64,000 nt of DNA from Zea mays (Eukaryota; Streptophyta; Magnoliopsida; Poales; Poaceae). The stretch is from contig NC_050104.1 of NCBI RefSeq assembly GCF_902167145.1, forward strand, positions 107,519,849 to 107,583,848, given 5' to 3'. Made by a program: the position numbers and the translations under genes. Shown one piece after another: positions 36,301-48,547 of this stretch (position 1 is its first letter; every line of letters starts with the position of its first letter). The notes under the pieces are model-generated. The model saw only the letters and a program-made list of their open reading frames with translations. It ran no database searches and was not told the DNA's origin.

Positions 36301-39300
36301 TCTAGGTTTCTGGATTCATCTAAAGTGAAGGAATTATCTTCCGGGAAGTAGTGATTACCAATCATTTTCCATCTCCAGATGAAATGACTGTGTTCATTTG
36401 GACTTGCTTGTTACTAGAAAGTTCTGTGTCAAAGAACTATTCTTGTATTGAGGTTTTAAGTGAAATTAACACTTCTGTATTCTTAGCTCACTGTTTTGTT
36501 TTGCCATTGATGACAAGTGGTTGCAGTACAGCAAGAAAAGAATGAAGGACAAGGGTCATCATTGAGTATTGTTGTGCTACATCGGGAGCACCAGGATGAA
36601 TTTGTCCACAAGCGGACAAAGGGATTTTGGATGAAGCTCGCTGTTGCAAGCTGGATAGTAAGTCATCTGCTTAACCAATTTTATTGCCCAGTTCAGTTAA
36701 ATACAATCTATCTGCTAACATAAGGGCTCAGTGTTTATAAAAGCATGCAGTGTGGATATTGCTTTTGACTACCATGTGTGTGCCTATTCATTAGCATTAC
36801 ATGCAGATTTACTGAAGACAGAAATGTGAACTTCTATTAACAGGCACTGGAATTACAAAACATGGACACATAAATCATTACCAACCAACAATTTGTGCGT
36901 AGTGCATTTTCACTAGAAACAGGACTGTTTCCTTCTAAGGTTCTGGCTAGAAAAACATTTATCACAAAAAGTATATAAACCATGTCCATAATGCATTTCT
37001 ATGTTAGATTTGAAACTACTCATGTTTCCAATTTCTACAATCGATCAATATCCTCGTGTAATGTTCCTTTTTAGTCTATTGTGATGAGCTGCTTCCTGCA
37101 AGATCGTGTTCTCAAAATCACATAGTTTTGTTTTGTTTGCTTTTTTGTTCCTTTTTGGCGAACCACAATATGTGTGTGTTTATGGTACTATGTGTTAGCT
37201 ATCTGTGTGTCTGTGTATATGGGCCTAGCCCACAGCCCACTAGGGGGCTTTATCACTGTAGCTGTTAGGGTTAGGGTTTGGTACTCTGTAATTCTCTCCT
37301 CTCACATGGTATCAGGCCTTCTCCAGCCGCCGCCGCCCCCACCCCCTCCAGTCGCGGCCGCCCCTCCCCCACCCCTCCATGGCGGGCCCGCCGCCGCCCC
37401 TTCCCCCCTCCTCTGCCGCCGGTGAGGCCTTCCCTCCCCTCTCTCTCTCTTACCGCGCCGCCCTTGCTCCCGTCCATCCGATCGCTGGAGCACCGCCGGG
37501 ATTTCCAGCGCCCATGGCGGCTCCTTCTCCAACGGCCGGCGCGCCGCCGCCCCTTGCCACCCCTCCAGCACCCCTCCCCCTCGGCGTAGGAGCGCCGTCG
37601 GGCCTCGCCGGCGTGTCGCCTAGGCCCGCTGCACCTTCGGCCTCTCTTTCCCTTGCGGCAGGGGCACCGCCGACCCTCCCCTCCTTGGCCAGCGCGCCGT
37701 CGGCACCTCCGGCCTCCTCCTCCGGTCCTGCGCGCCCCGTCGCTGCTTCCATCTCGCCGCCGGGGCACGCCTTCGTCCTCACCGCTGCGCTGCCCCCCAC
37801 TGCCGAGCCACCCCCGCTGGCGCCGACCCAATCCACTACCCTCGCGGCCGCCCTTGGCCCCGATGGCTCCTGGTCGGCTCTTGCATTCTCCCTGCCGGAC
37901 GTCGCTCTGCTTCGCTCCCAGCTGCTAGCGTCGAGCTTTCCACATATTCCTCTCGACACGACCGGCGGGGCCCTCGTGCGTGGCTGTCCCCTGGCGACTA
38001 CTGTCTACAGTCAGCCGTCCACCATCACCTCCTCCCTGCGCGCTCCTTCGGACGATGCTGCTGCCATTCTCACTGCCACCCGGGCGGCCGTTACGGCTGC
38101 TCGCCAGCGGGCCCAGGACGCCGCTCGTGCTCTTGAGCAGGAGCAGGCGGTTGTCGACGCCATTGAGCGCCAGTACGCCGAGACCTACCGCCGTCTCGCT
38201 GGCAAGGGCGTGTCGGATGGCTCCCCCACATCCGCTCGCCACAGCGCCGACACCTTCGAGCCCGCGCCCGCCCCGGCCTCAACCCTTCGTGCTTCTCTTC
38301 ATGCTCAGGCGGCGACTCTCACCAGCATCCGGGCAACCGTCACCGACGTCCTTGCGCCGGACTCCACTCAGTACCCCCGGTGGCGCGATCAGGTCTTGCA
38401 GACCCTCCGCCGGTACGCCCTCGCCGACCACGTCCTCTCAGTGGTCTCTGACCCGTCAGAGGATTGGCTTCTGATAGATGAGGTGGTGCTCTCCTGGATT
38501 CATGGCACCCTCACGGCCGAACTTCAGGACATCGTTCGCGTCCTGGACGACACTGCTCACCGGATCTGGGGTGCCCTTGAGGCTCAGTTCCTCGGCCACC
38601 GCCAGACTCGGATTCTGTACCTCGAGACCGCCTTTCGTAAGCTTGCTCAGGGCGATCTCTCTGTGGACGAGTACTGCCGTCAGATGAAGACGATGGCAGA
38701 CACTCTTCGCACCCTCGGGGCCCCCATCACCGACGAGTGCCTCGTGCTCAACCTCCTCCGCGGCTTGAGCCCTCGCTTCGATCGTGTGACGCCCATCCTC
38801 ACCCGCATGAAGCCTTTTCCCACCTTTGCGGAGACCAAGAACGATCTGCTTCTCGAGGAGCTTCGCCTCTCCGCCACTGCCACCGCCGCTCCCGCCACGG
38901 CGCTCTACAGCGCTCCTTGGGCTCCCCCTCTGGCTCCGGGGGGATCCTCTTCACCGCACTCCGGTCCCCCGCCACCTGGAGCTCTTCGGTAGCCTACTGG
39001 CTCCGGGGGGTCGCGGTCATGGTCGCAAGAGTGGACGCGGTGGCACGCCGGGCGGCCGAGGCCATTCACCGGGTGGCTCCCAGTGGCCATCCTTCTACAA
39101 CCCGTGGACTGGCACCATCCAGATGTGGCCCAGGCCGTCCGCGGACAGCCCCTCGCCCCGCCACCCCTCAGCAGGTTTTCTTTGCCGCCTTTCCCTCCCA
39201 GGGCCTCCGGCCCCACCAGTGCGGGGGCCTAGACCAATGGGTGGGACACGCAGTCTCTCGCCAACTCCTTCTCCACAATGACACTGGCCCCACCCACCTC

Positions 39301-42300
39301 AGTCTCTGACTGGGTGGCTGACTCCGGTGCCTCCTACCACACCACCCCGGACACAGGTATTCTGTCTTCCACCTCTCCCCCCACCCCTCCCTTCTGTCCT
39401 CCATCGTGGTTGGAAACGGCTCTGCCCTTCCCGTCACCTCAGCCGGTGACGCGGTCCTTCCCGGTCCTTTCCATTTATCCAACGTTCTTGTTGCTCGCCA
39501 CATTATTCAAAATCTTCTTTCCGTCCGTTAGTTTACTACTGACAACTCTTGTTCCATGGAGTTTGACCCGTTTGGTCTTTCTGTGAAGGATCTTGCCACC
39601 AGGACCCTTCTCGCTCGGTGTGACAGCCCCGGGCCACTCTACACACTTCGCATGCCTGCTTCCACTACACCGACCTCTGCCCCACGTGTTCTTGCAGCCG
39701 TCGCCTCTTCTGTGACTTGGCATCGTCGTCTCGGTCACCCCGGTCGTGATGTGATGTCCAAGCTCTCCAGCAGCACCTCCGTTTCCGGTTGTAGGGGATC
39801 TTTTGAGCACCTCTGTCATGCTTTTCAGTTAGGTCGCCATGTTAGGCTCCCATTCCCCATCTTCTCTTCTAGAGCAGCAGACATTTTTGATCTGATACAC
39901 TGTGATGTATGGACATCCCCTGGAATCAGCATTTCTTGCTATAAGTATTATTTACTTATTCTTGATGACTTCTCGCATTATTTGTGGACTTTTCCTCTAT
40001 GTCAGAAGTCCGACACTTTTCCCACCCTGACTCACTTCTTCGCTTGGTCTCCACTCAATTTAGTCGCACCATCCGGAGCATCCAGTGTGAGTGTGTGACA
40101 ACGGGCGTGAGTTCTATAACAATGTGTCCCGTGACTTCTTCCTCTTTCGCGGCGTCCACCTTCACATGTCTTGCCCCTACACGTCTCCACAGAACGGCCG
40201 AGCTGAGCGTATGATTTGCACGACGAACGATGTCGTGCGCTCTCTACTTTTCCAGGCTTCCCTTCCCGCTCCTTACTGGGCTGAGGCCCTCGGCACTACC
40301 ACCTATCTCTTCAACCGTCTCCCCACCAAGGCGGTTGCCCACCCCACCCCTTACTTCGCTCTCTTCGGCGTCCATCCCTCTTACGACCATCTTCGTGTCT
40401 TCGGGTGCGCTTGCTATCTCAATATCGCTTCCACTGCTCCTCATAAGCTCGCCCCTCGCTCCACTCGCTGTGTCTTCCTCGGTTACTCTCCCGATCATAA
40501 GGGATATCGGTGTCTTGACCTCGCCTCCCACAGAGTCCTCATCTCTCGTCATATCGTTTTCGACGAGTCGGACTTCCATTTTTCCTCCACCCCCACTGCC
40601 TCTCTCATCGACCTCGACGTGTTCCTCGACCTCGACCCTGTGTCCCCCACAATCGTGCCTCCCTTCCCCACCGGTTCGTCCGCTTCACCGCCTCGCGTGG
40701 CCCTGCCTGCGCCGCCCACCCCACGCACTGCCACGTGCGGCCTCGACGCCCTCTGCGCCGCCCTCCCCCGCACAGCCACGTGCGGCCTCGGTGTTCCCGT
40801 AGTCGCCTCGCGCGACCCTGCCTACGCCGCCCTCTCCCGCACAGCCACGTGCGGCCTCAACGTTCCCTGAGTCGCCTCGCGCGGCCCTGTCTGCACCGCC
40901 CTCCCCTGCACAGCCACGTGCAGCCTCGATGTCCCCTCCATCTCTCGCACGGCCAAGTGCGGCACCGGCGCCTTCTGCTCCATCACTCCCCGCTCCACTG
41001 TCTCGCTACACCGACCCCATCCAGACATACCAGCGTCGTGGTCGACGCGGTACCCGGCTCGTTCTCGCGCCGAGGTCCCAACCTTTCACCCTGTCGTCGT
41101 CCACCGTGATCCTCGACACATCCACCCGATGGTCACCCGCCGCGCGGCCGGTGTCCTTCGGCCACCTGATCGCCTGATTCTCTCCACGACCCCTTCTTCA
41201 GCTTTTTCGCCGGTACCCACGACTGTCTGTGGTGCACTTGCCGACCCACAGTGGCGGCGCGCCATGGAAGCGGAGTACGAGGCTCGCCAAGCCAACCACA
41301 CCTGGGACCTGGTGCCTGCCCCTGGTGCCAACGTGGTCACCGGGAAATAGATCTTCAAGCTGAAGCTACACGTCGGGTCCCTGGAGCGCTACAAGGCCCG
41401 TTATGTGCTCCGGGGCTTCACCCAGCGCCCTGGGGTCGACTACGACGAGACCTTCAGTCCGGTGGTCAAGCCTGTCACCATCCGGACTGTTCTGACTCTA
41501 CACTGGCCGCGGGACTGGCCGGTCCACCAACTTGATGTGACGAACGCCTTCCTCCACGGCACCCTGACGGAGACGATCTACTGCACCCAGCCCGTTGGGT
41601 TTGTCGACCATGCTCAACCCGACTTGGTCTGCAAGCTCAACAAGTCCCTCTACGGCCTCAACCAGGCACCCCGGGCTTGGTACAGTCGCTTCGCCACCTT
41701 CCTGTGTTCGCGGGGTTTCGTCGAGGCCAAGTCGGACACGTCCCTATTCATCCTTCGTCACGGCTCGGATACAGTGTACATCCTGCTCTACGTCGACGAC
41801 ATCGTCCTCACCGCCTCCTCCCGCGAGCTTCTGCGTCGCATCATCTCCTGCCTCTAGCGGGAGTTTGCGATGAAGGACCTCGGGACGCTCCACCACTTCC
41901 TGGGGGTCACCGTCGAGCGCCGTCCCCAGGGCCTGTTCCTCCACCAACGACAGTACACTGTCGACATTCTTGAACGCGCTGGCATGGTTGAATGCAAGCC
42001 CTGCACGACTCCCGTGGATACGCAGAGCAAACTCCCCGCCGCCGGCCCCCCGGTCGCCGATCCAACCGGCTACCGGAGTCTTGCCGGGGCCCTTCAGTAC
42101 CTCCTCTAAACCAGGTCCGACATTGCCTACTCCGTCCAGCAGGTGTGCCTTCACATGCACGACCCTCGGGAGCCGCATCTCACCGCGCTGAAGCGGATCT
42201 TGCGGTACTTGCGGGGCACTCTCGACTTCGGGCTTCTTCTACGCCGGTCCTCCGCCACGGAACTTCGCGTCTACACCGATGCCGACTGGGCGGGCAGTCC

Positions 42301-44838
42301 TGACACGTGCCGGTCCACCTCGGGCTACGCCGTGTTCCTCGGCGACAGCCTTGTCTCCTGGTCGTCGAAGCGCCAACCGGTTGTCTCCCGCTCCAGCGCC
42401 GAGGCCGAGTACCACGCCGTGGCCAACGGCGTGGCTGAGGCGGTCTGGCTCCGTCAGCTACTCCAAGAGCTCCACAGTTCGCTGACCATGAGCACCCTGG
42501 TTTTCTGCAACAACGTCAGCGCCGTCTACCTCTCCACCAACCCCGTCCAACACCAGCGCACGAAGCATGTCGAAATCGACCTCCACTTCGTCCGCGAACG
42601 GGTAGCCTGTGGAGCTGCTCGCATTCTTCACGTCCCGACCACCTCCCAGTTCGCCGACGTCTTCACAAAGGGGCTTCCGTCGGTGGTCTTCACGGAGTTT
42701 TGATCCAGTCTCAACATCTGCAGTGGCTAGAGTTTCGACTGCAGGGGGTGTTAGCTATTTGTGTGTCTGTGTATATGGGCCTAGCCCACAGCCCACTAGG
42801 GGGCTTTATCACTGTAGCTGTTAGGGTTAGGGTTTGGTACTCTGTAATTCTCTCAACTCACACTATGCTCTATATTTTTGGGGTTTCTGGAGCATCGATG
42901 TTGTTCAGTTTCAATTAGTGTGTTATTCATGTCTTACGGAGGGACTTTTGTCCAACTTGTTGCAGACTGCATTCTTGAAGCAATTTCAAGATTCAGTGAG
43001 TAAATCAGATTATGAAGCACTTAGATCAGCTTTTGTCGTGGTATGATATACATTTTAGTTTCATTGCACCCATTAGTTTTCACGCATCTGTCCGTGTTTG
43101 TGCTGAAGCTCGTTGGGCATATATCTGTTCTTTTCATTCAGGAACACTATCCCGAGAAACCAGATATTGATTTCCACAAATACATGACTCGCGCTGTTGA
43201 ATATGAGTTTAAAAGAGTTGTTGGTATCAGGTTGGTGTATTCAGAGAAAGGTTCCATGTTTCCTTAAACATAAGTGATCTTACATGAGTTACCTGCATGC
43301 AGCTGGTATCTGTGGCTTTTTGTAATCTTATTCCTGCTGCTGAATATAAATGGTAATTCTCTTCATGTCTTAAAATCGGTAGAGCAGAAGCATTTAACTA
43401 TATCAGTAGCTGTTCTTATAGCTTCTATTTGCCCTCTGTAATTTATATGCCAACTAGTACTATAGTTTTGCGTAACTTTGACGATTGATTGGTCAGTAGG
43501 GTGGATTAGTTGGTCTGTGCCTATCAACATTGCTTTCACATCTGATATAGTTAGTAATCATTGTTTTTACATCTGATATAGTTATCATTGCTTTCACATA
43601 TGCAGTGCATCATACATTCATACACATCTAACTATCTGCTGTGATTCTATTTATCCCTTTTCTGTTGCTTTCTGTCAAAATGCAGGATGGCACACATACT
43701 TCTGGTTGGCTTTCTTGCCTCTATTTGTAAGTATGATACGTTTCCTTCGGCGTTGTGTTGATTGAATTCAGATATTCGGCCTTTCGCTTTTGAACTAAAC
43801 TGTCATATCCAAGAAGTTTGACTACAAACACTGTTTATTTGAATGAATGGATGAGAGCCATCCCTAAACAAAGTGGTAAATTGCAGCTGTTACTTATTGT
43901 TGGTGCCAAACTAGAGCACATTATCACTCGGTTGGCTCAAGAGGCAGCGATATCATTATCAAATAATACAGAGGAAGTTCCGAAAATAAAGCCATGCAAG
44001 GACCATTTCTGGTTTCACAAGCCTGAGCTAGTCCTTCATTTGATCCATTTCATCCTGTTCCAGAATTCGTTCGAGATTAGTTTTTTCTTCTGGATTCTGG
44101 TATTTTTTGCACTACGTCCTCTACTTCTCAATTAATTTTCCATGAATCACACCTTGGAGCTAACAATAATCACTTAATAGGTATCAGAAGGTTTCGGTTC
44201 GTGTATGATGGAACGGAAGCCTTATGTCATTTCCAGACTTGTTATCGGGTCAGCGAAAGTTTGAATTGCCTGAAAAATCTAGAACGTTCTCCTTGTCAGT
44301 ACGAGGATGATTAGCGCACAAAATAGATCAATAGCAAAGAATCAGGTCCTTGCATCAGTCATGACAGTAAATTGTGTTGTGTTTTTCAGGGTGATCATCG
44401 AAGTCATCTGCAGCTATATCACGCTGCCACTATACGCCATCGTGACCCATGTAAGCTCCAAGGATACACACTATCTATCTATTGGAAAGAATCTCGTTAT
44501 TTTCGTTAATGTTCATCATATAAAGCTGGAGTATTTTGAGCATCGGGTCGCTATTTGTGATGATCCAGATGACCGGACAGATCAAGCTGCATGGTTTTGG
44601 CTCCCGCGTGCACGAGAGTGTCCATGGCTGGATCGGCTTGAGGAAGAAACCCTTCTCGTTCTGGAAGATTCCCGGCGGTGACCCTAACGCTGATTCCGGC
44701 AGGGAGGCCGACGTAACCCGCAGGGTGGCCAAGGAGCGGTCGGGGAGCTCGCGCAGCATGCCGATGGCGCCGGCTGACGAGATCGTCACCGTCGACGACG
44801 TCGCGGTGGCTGCAGCTGCCGTTGGCCAAGGACCATAA
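27342..44838 (+). CDS. MLO: MLO-like seven-transmembrane protein, 14 coding exons, 499 aa
   Basis: MLO proteins are plasma-membrane, calmodulin-binding proteins; some clades control powdery mildew susceptibility, others root or reproductive signalling. Exons: 27342-27455, 33703-33760, 34069-34226, 34376-34492, 34571-34625, 36527-36657, 42966-43040, 43142-43230, 43303-43352, 43686-43726, 43887-44099, 44181-44248, 44390-44450, 44569-44838. All introns are GT-AG; the phases fit and the sum is exactly 1500 nt with no internal stop. Hydrophobic segments lie near residues 12-31, 58-78, 122-148, 267-282, 284-304, 345-370 and 383-409, the seven expected. Family motifs include ELMLLGFIS, GFWMKLAV, DFHKYM, WHTYFWLAFLPL and VGAKLEHII. 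The basic, aromatic segment at about 418-440 (SRVHESVHGWIGLRKK) is the likely calmodulin-binding tail. The start has a good context (ATGGGG). Introns 1 and 6 exceed 6 kb because of retrotransposons. From memory it is nearer the Arabidopsis MLO4/MLO11 group than barley MLO; that is uncertain. Confidence 0.9.
27789..28433. mobile_element. MITE with long inverted repeats, split by a TRIM
   Basis: Left sequence GGGTATTTAGTTTTAGGGAC... and the reverse complement of the right end (GGGTCCATTTGTTTCTCCC...) align over more than 70 bp, including CATGTC.CAT...ATATTT.GATG. Flanking TTA (27786-27788 and 28434-28436) fits a Tourist-type target duplication. The element lies in MLO intron 1 and contains the TRIM at 27986-28278. 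Confidence 0.65.
27986..28278 (-). mobile_element. TRIM (tiny LTR retrotransposon), 293 bp
   Basis: Two direct repeats of 87-89 bp (27986-28072 and 28190-28278) share TTAAGTTGCAT..ACCAACCAA. The inner side of the right repeat touches TTGATACCA, which on the minus strand is TGGTATCAA, the initiator-tRNA-Met primer site. The 5-bp duplication TCATG flanks both sides (27981-27985 and 28279-28283). There is no coding capacity. It lies in the minus orientation within a MITE in MLO intron 1. Confidence 0.8.
28643..28941. mobile_element. Tourist-like MITE, 299 bp, in MLO intron 1
   Basis: Ends GAGCGTCTTCAAGAGGCTC and ATGGAGATGCTC form an imperfect inverted repeat flanked by TAA (28640-28642 and 28942-28944). 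It is a diverged relative of the MITE at 2417-2726. Confidence 0.7.
29388..33230 (-). pseudogene. Copia gag-pol remnant (minus strand)
   Basis: Reading on the minus strand: a gag C-terminal piece at about 33220-33020; GAG-pre-integrase with a THHHHGH-like block near 32420 and the integrase core (about 32580-31540) in broken frames; a low-complexity Pro/Arg/His-rich linker (about 31500-31210); reverse transcriptase (about 31200-30425); and RNase H with SGxSxDSxxSWSSKRQ-type sequence (about 29843-29390). Several stops and shifts break the frame. The RT catalytic box reads YNDD near 30480-30500 rather than the usual YVDD. Only individual fragments are open, so no functional polyprotein can be made from this copy. 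Confidence 0.85.
30102..30255. mobile_element. hAT-type MITE, 154 bp
   Basis: Inserted in the copia element between RT and RNase H. The ends CAGTAGCGAAGCTAGC and (reverse complement) CAGGGCGGAGCCAGCC form an imperfect inverted repeat. A perfect 8-bp duplication CCCTGAGT flanks it (30094-30101 and 30256-30263). The same terminal type occurs at 48548-48713. Confidence 0.85.
34676..34894. mobile_element. Stowaway MITE, 219 bp, in MLO intron 5
   Basis: Long inverted repeats start CTACCTCCGTTCACAAATAT on the left and CTCCCTACGTTCATAAATAT on the right (reverse complement), continuing through GACACTGTTGAC. Target duplication is TA (34674-34675 and 34895-34896), as for Tc1/mariner-related Stowaway elements. 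Confidence 0.9.
35250..36366 (-). mobile_element. 5'-truncated and internally deleted LINE, in MLO intron 5
   Basis: The minus strand encodes part of a non-LTR reverse transcriptase: the N-terminal palm with EINEAIFSMKLNKAAGPDGF and GVITLIPKIQ...YRPICLLN (about 36320-35960). After a deletion it continues with the C-terminal zinc-binding domain (zf-RVT-type, FLWFLRRGVILTKNNL and ETINHLFFEC, about 35910-35740). The catalytic YADD region is missing. The 3' end is near 35250. The truncated 5' end is typical of LINE insertion. It is dead. Confidence 0.8.
37379..38992 (+). pseudogene. gag: Copia gag (open for 537 codons, then out of frame with pol)
   Basis: The frame begins with a long proline/alanine/serine-rich leader (to about residue 170), then an acidic/alanine coiled coil, then the UBN2/Retrotran_gag core with YPRWRDQVLQTL near residue 330, WIHGTLTAELQDIV and HRIWGALEAQFLG, ending with the SPRFDRVTPILTRM block. 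After 38992 the frame is lost. No CCHC zinc knuckle is visible where the nucleocapsid part should lie (39000-39280); glycine/serine-rich sequence occupies the place in another frame. It is intact as a reading frame but separated from pol. Confidence 0.8.
39278..42703 (+). pseudogene. pol: Copia pol remnant (protease, integrase, RT, RNase H), broken
   Basis: The protease DSG motif is at 39320. A GAG-pre-integrase block with WHRRLGHPG lies near 39718, and the integrase core runs to about 40560 with a frameshift near 40090. A long low-complexity linker (40560-41110) contains tandem copies of an ATGTGCGGC-type codon block. RT follows with an in-frame stop at 41347, the YVDD box at 41789-41800, a stop at 41855 and another at 42107. 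RNase H (about 42250-42600) keeps DADWAG and SSAEAEY. With at least three stops and several shifts, this copy cannot encode a working polyprotein, although the RT box itself is normal. Confidence 0.88.
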
Positions 44839-46114
<1,276 letters not shown>

Positions 46115-46130
46115 TATATATTAATAGCTC

Positions 46131-48284
46131 TGGGCTTCCAATAACTAGAGGAAGCCCAGGTCGGACGGTGCAATCCGGTCGAGCCGAACCACATCCGTAC
46201 GTCTATAAAACAGGACCCGGAGTGCTAGGGTTCAGTTTTTACGCTCCACCCCGATTCATTAGCGACGCCGCGTGCGACGACGGCAGTTGCCCCAGAGCGT
46301 GCGCGGAGGTGGACCCCCAGCCGGTGGCCGCAACTCCATGGCCTCGACGCGCGGTGGCGGAGGTTTCTCGATCCGGAGTAGTGGCGGCGGTTCCCAGGTC
46401 GGTGGCGGCGGCTCCCCGATCCAGAGGGCAAGCGACAGCGGGGCCCTTGTGCGGGCAAGCGGCTGCGTCCCCGAGATCCTGAGGAGGCAGCACTTCCAAG
46501 GCCGACGAGCAAGCGACGCCCGTCGACGTGCGAGTAGCGACGGCGACGCATGAGACGCGATGTTCGAGCAAGCGGCGTCACGAAAGGCCTGAGATGCGCG
46601 CAGCGATGATCGCGCGTGACATCCTCCGATCCGGCGCAGTTTCTTTTTTCGATTATTGTGTTTTATGCCTACCACATGTATTATTTACGCAAAAAACTGT
46701 ACGATTTTATGCTTAAACACGGAGTTCGTATATCAGTTTACTGCATGCACATTGGAAAGACAATTCCTTGATTTATGTTGTTCGTAATTTACGCACATGC
46801 AATGAAACTCCTACGATTTTTGCCATAATTTTTGGATCTGTATAAAAATAGAAACCACATGTATGTGGCTGCCATGTTTTCGGATCTGTCATAAAAATAG
46901 GATAGTAATAACAACCTACTAGAGCTATCAACCTCTCAAATTGACTCGGTATTTACGCTTATAATTGAGGGATTTTATGCTCAAAACTTAAGGTTTTTAC
47001 GCTCCACCCGAAGATGCGTCCACCAGTGAACAACATGCCAGATTTTTTACGCAGTGTAACGAATTGCATAAATACCTACACCGTGTAGTATCATTTGTAT
47101 CACTATATATCATAAACTAGTTCTAATGCGTTTAGCTGCATGGCTGTTGGAGGGATCCTATATTTACGAAGAAAATAAAACATTAAATGCGATTTTTTGT
47201 TTCTAATTCATTTCCTTTCATTGCATATTCTTTCCATCATAAATTCGTGTGCATGCAGTTGGTAACAGATTTTTATGCAGTATACCGAATTGCATAATTA
47301 TCTACACAGTGTGACATATTTAGTATCAGTATATATCATAAAATGGTCATTACGAGTCTAGCTGCATGGCTGTTGCAGCGATCCTAAATTTATGGAGGAA
47401 ATAAAGCATTTAAAATAGAAACCGTCACACATATCTTTTCTAAATTTACGCGCATGCAAGGGAACGTGTTTGACTCATGCATGCATTTTGCCATAATTTT
47501 TGGATCTGTATAACCGCATGCATGCGACTGCCATGTTTTTCGGATCTGCCATAAAAATAGGATCGTAATAACAATCTACTAGAGCTATCAACCTCTCACA
47601 TTGGCTCGGTATTTACGCTTATAATTGAAGGATTTTATGCTCAAAACTTAAGGTTATTACGCTCCAACCCGGAGATGTGTCCACCAGTGAACAACATGCC
47701 AGATTTTTTACGCAGTGTAACGAATTGCATAAATATCTACAACATGTAATATAATTTGTATCAATATATATCATAAACTAGATCTAATGTGTTTAGTTGC
47801 ATGGCTGTTGGAGGGATCCTATATTTATGAAGAAAATAAAACATTAAATATGATTTTTTGTTTCTATGTGTGCAATTCATTTTCTTTCATTGCATATTAT
47901 TTTTATCATAAATTCGTGTACATACAGCTGGTAACAGATTTTTACGCAGTATACCAGATTGCATAATTATCTACATAGGGTAGCATATTTAGTAGCAGTA
48001 TATATCATAAAATGGTCCTTACGAGTCTAGTTGCATGGCTGTTGCAGCGATTCTAAATTTATGGAAGAAATAAAGCATTTAAAAATAGAAACCGTCACAC
48101 ATATCTTTCCTAAATTTGTGCGCATGCAAGGGGACGTGTTTGACTCATGCATGCATTCTTTTTTTGCATGCACAGACGCGGGCGCGGGTGGTGCAACTGA
48201 CAACCTGGTCCAGTTGGTGCGCTGGGTTGAACCAGGTTGCAGAGATGATCGACCTGGGCTTCCTTTAACTATTGGAAGCCCAGG
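46131..48284. mobile_element. Unclassified 2.15-kb element with fold-back ends
   Basis: Each end is itself a small hairpin. The left is CTGGGCTTCCAATAACTAGAGGAAGCCCAG; the right, reversed, reads the same except for about four bases. The two ends are also inverted repeats of each other, continuing into AGGTCG. The left interior (46160-46640) is GC-rich, with a TATA-like TCTATAAAACA at 46201. The rest is AT-rich and contains a 668-bp direct duplication. No target duplication could be set because both flanks are AT repeats. Open frames in the GC-rich part have no recognised domain. It could be a foldback or Mutator-like non-autonomous element. Confidence 0.65.
46810..48150. repeat. Tandem duplication, 668-bp unit
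   Basis: TGCCATAATTTTTGGATCTG starts at about 46821 and again at 47489. The following 650 bp match closely (GGATC/AGTAATAACAA, AACAACATGCCAG, GGAGGGATCCTATATTTA). Each unit holds two diverged half-units around TTTTTACGCAGTGTA and TTTTTATGCAGTATA. The motif TTTACGC or TTTATGC recurs more than ten times. Confidence 0.88.
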
Positions 48285-48547
48285 GCTTCCATTATATATA
48301 TAAAGGGGCAGATATACTAGAGAGCGTCATCTTAGCGATTATCGTCTCCCTTCTTATGGTTGCGGGCGTTCAAGATGCTGCTACTATTTCTTCTACTATA
48401 CATGCGGTGCTAGCATATCAACATCATACTGTTTCATCGCCGCACGTATAGATATTGTGTAGATGGTGTTACTAATGTAGTATTGATTGGCAACGAACAT
48501 AAGTAGGATGAGTGGATGTGTTCTAGCTACTGCTGGTGTGCGAGGAC

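Larger units (their letters stand above)
37193..42862 (+). mobile_element. Copia LTR retrotransposon, plus strand, in MLO intron 6
   Basis: 5.67 kb with 114-bp LTRs (37193-37306 and 42749-42862) that differ at only three positions by eye. A perfect 5-bp target duplication CTATG flanks it (37188-37192 and 42863-42867). The primer site TGGTATCAG begins directly after the 5' LTR at 37307, and a purine-rich GCAGGGGG precedes the 3' LTR. Domain order is gag, protease, integrase, RT, RNase H (copia). Its proteins are close to those of the minus-strand element at 29254-33536, and both LTRs carry TTAGGGTTAGGGTTT. It is the younger of the two insertions, but its frames are broken. Confidence 0.95.

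Noticed and set aside
37271..37959. Long minus-strand ORFs rich in Gly and Arg (186 and 169 codons)
   Set aside because: They lie opposite the proline/alanine-rich gag leader of the plus-strand copia and only mirror its GC bias.
33703..44838. Reading the MLO exons as several separate small genes
   Set aside because: The exons join in phase into one MLO protein; the gaps are transposon-filled introns.
46168..46716. Several overlapping GC-rich ORFs at the left end of the fold-back element
   Set aside because: Six frames are partly open with no shared motif or splice sites. The composition explains them, so no gene is called.
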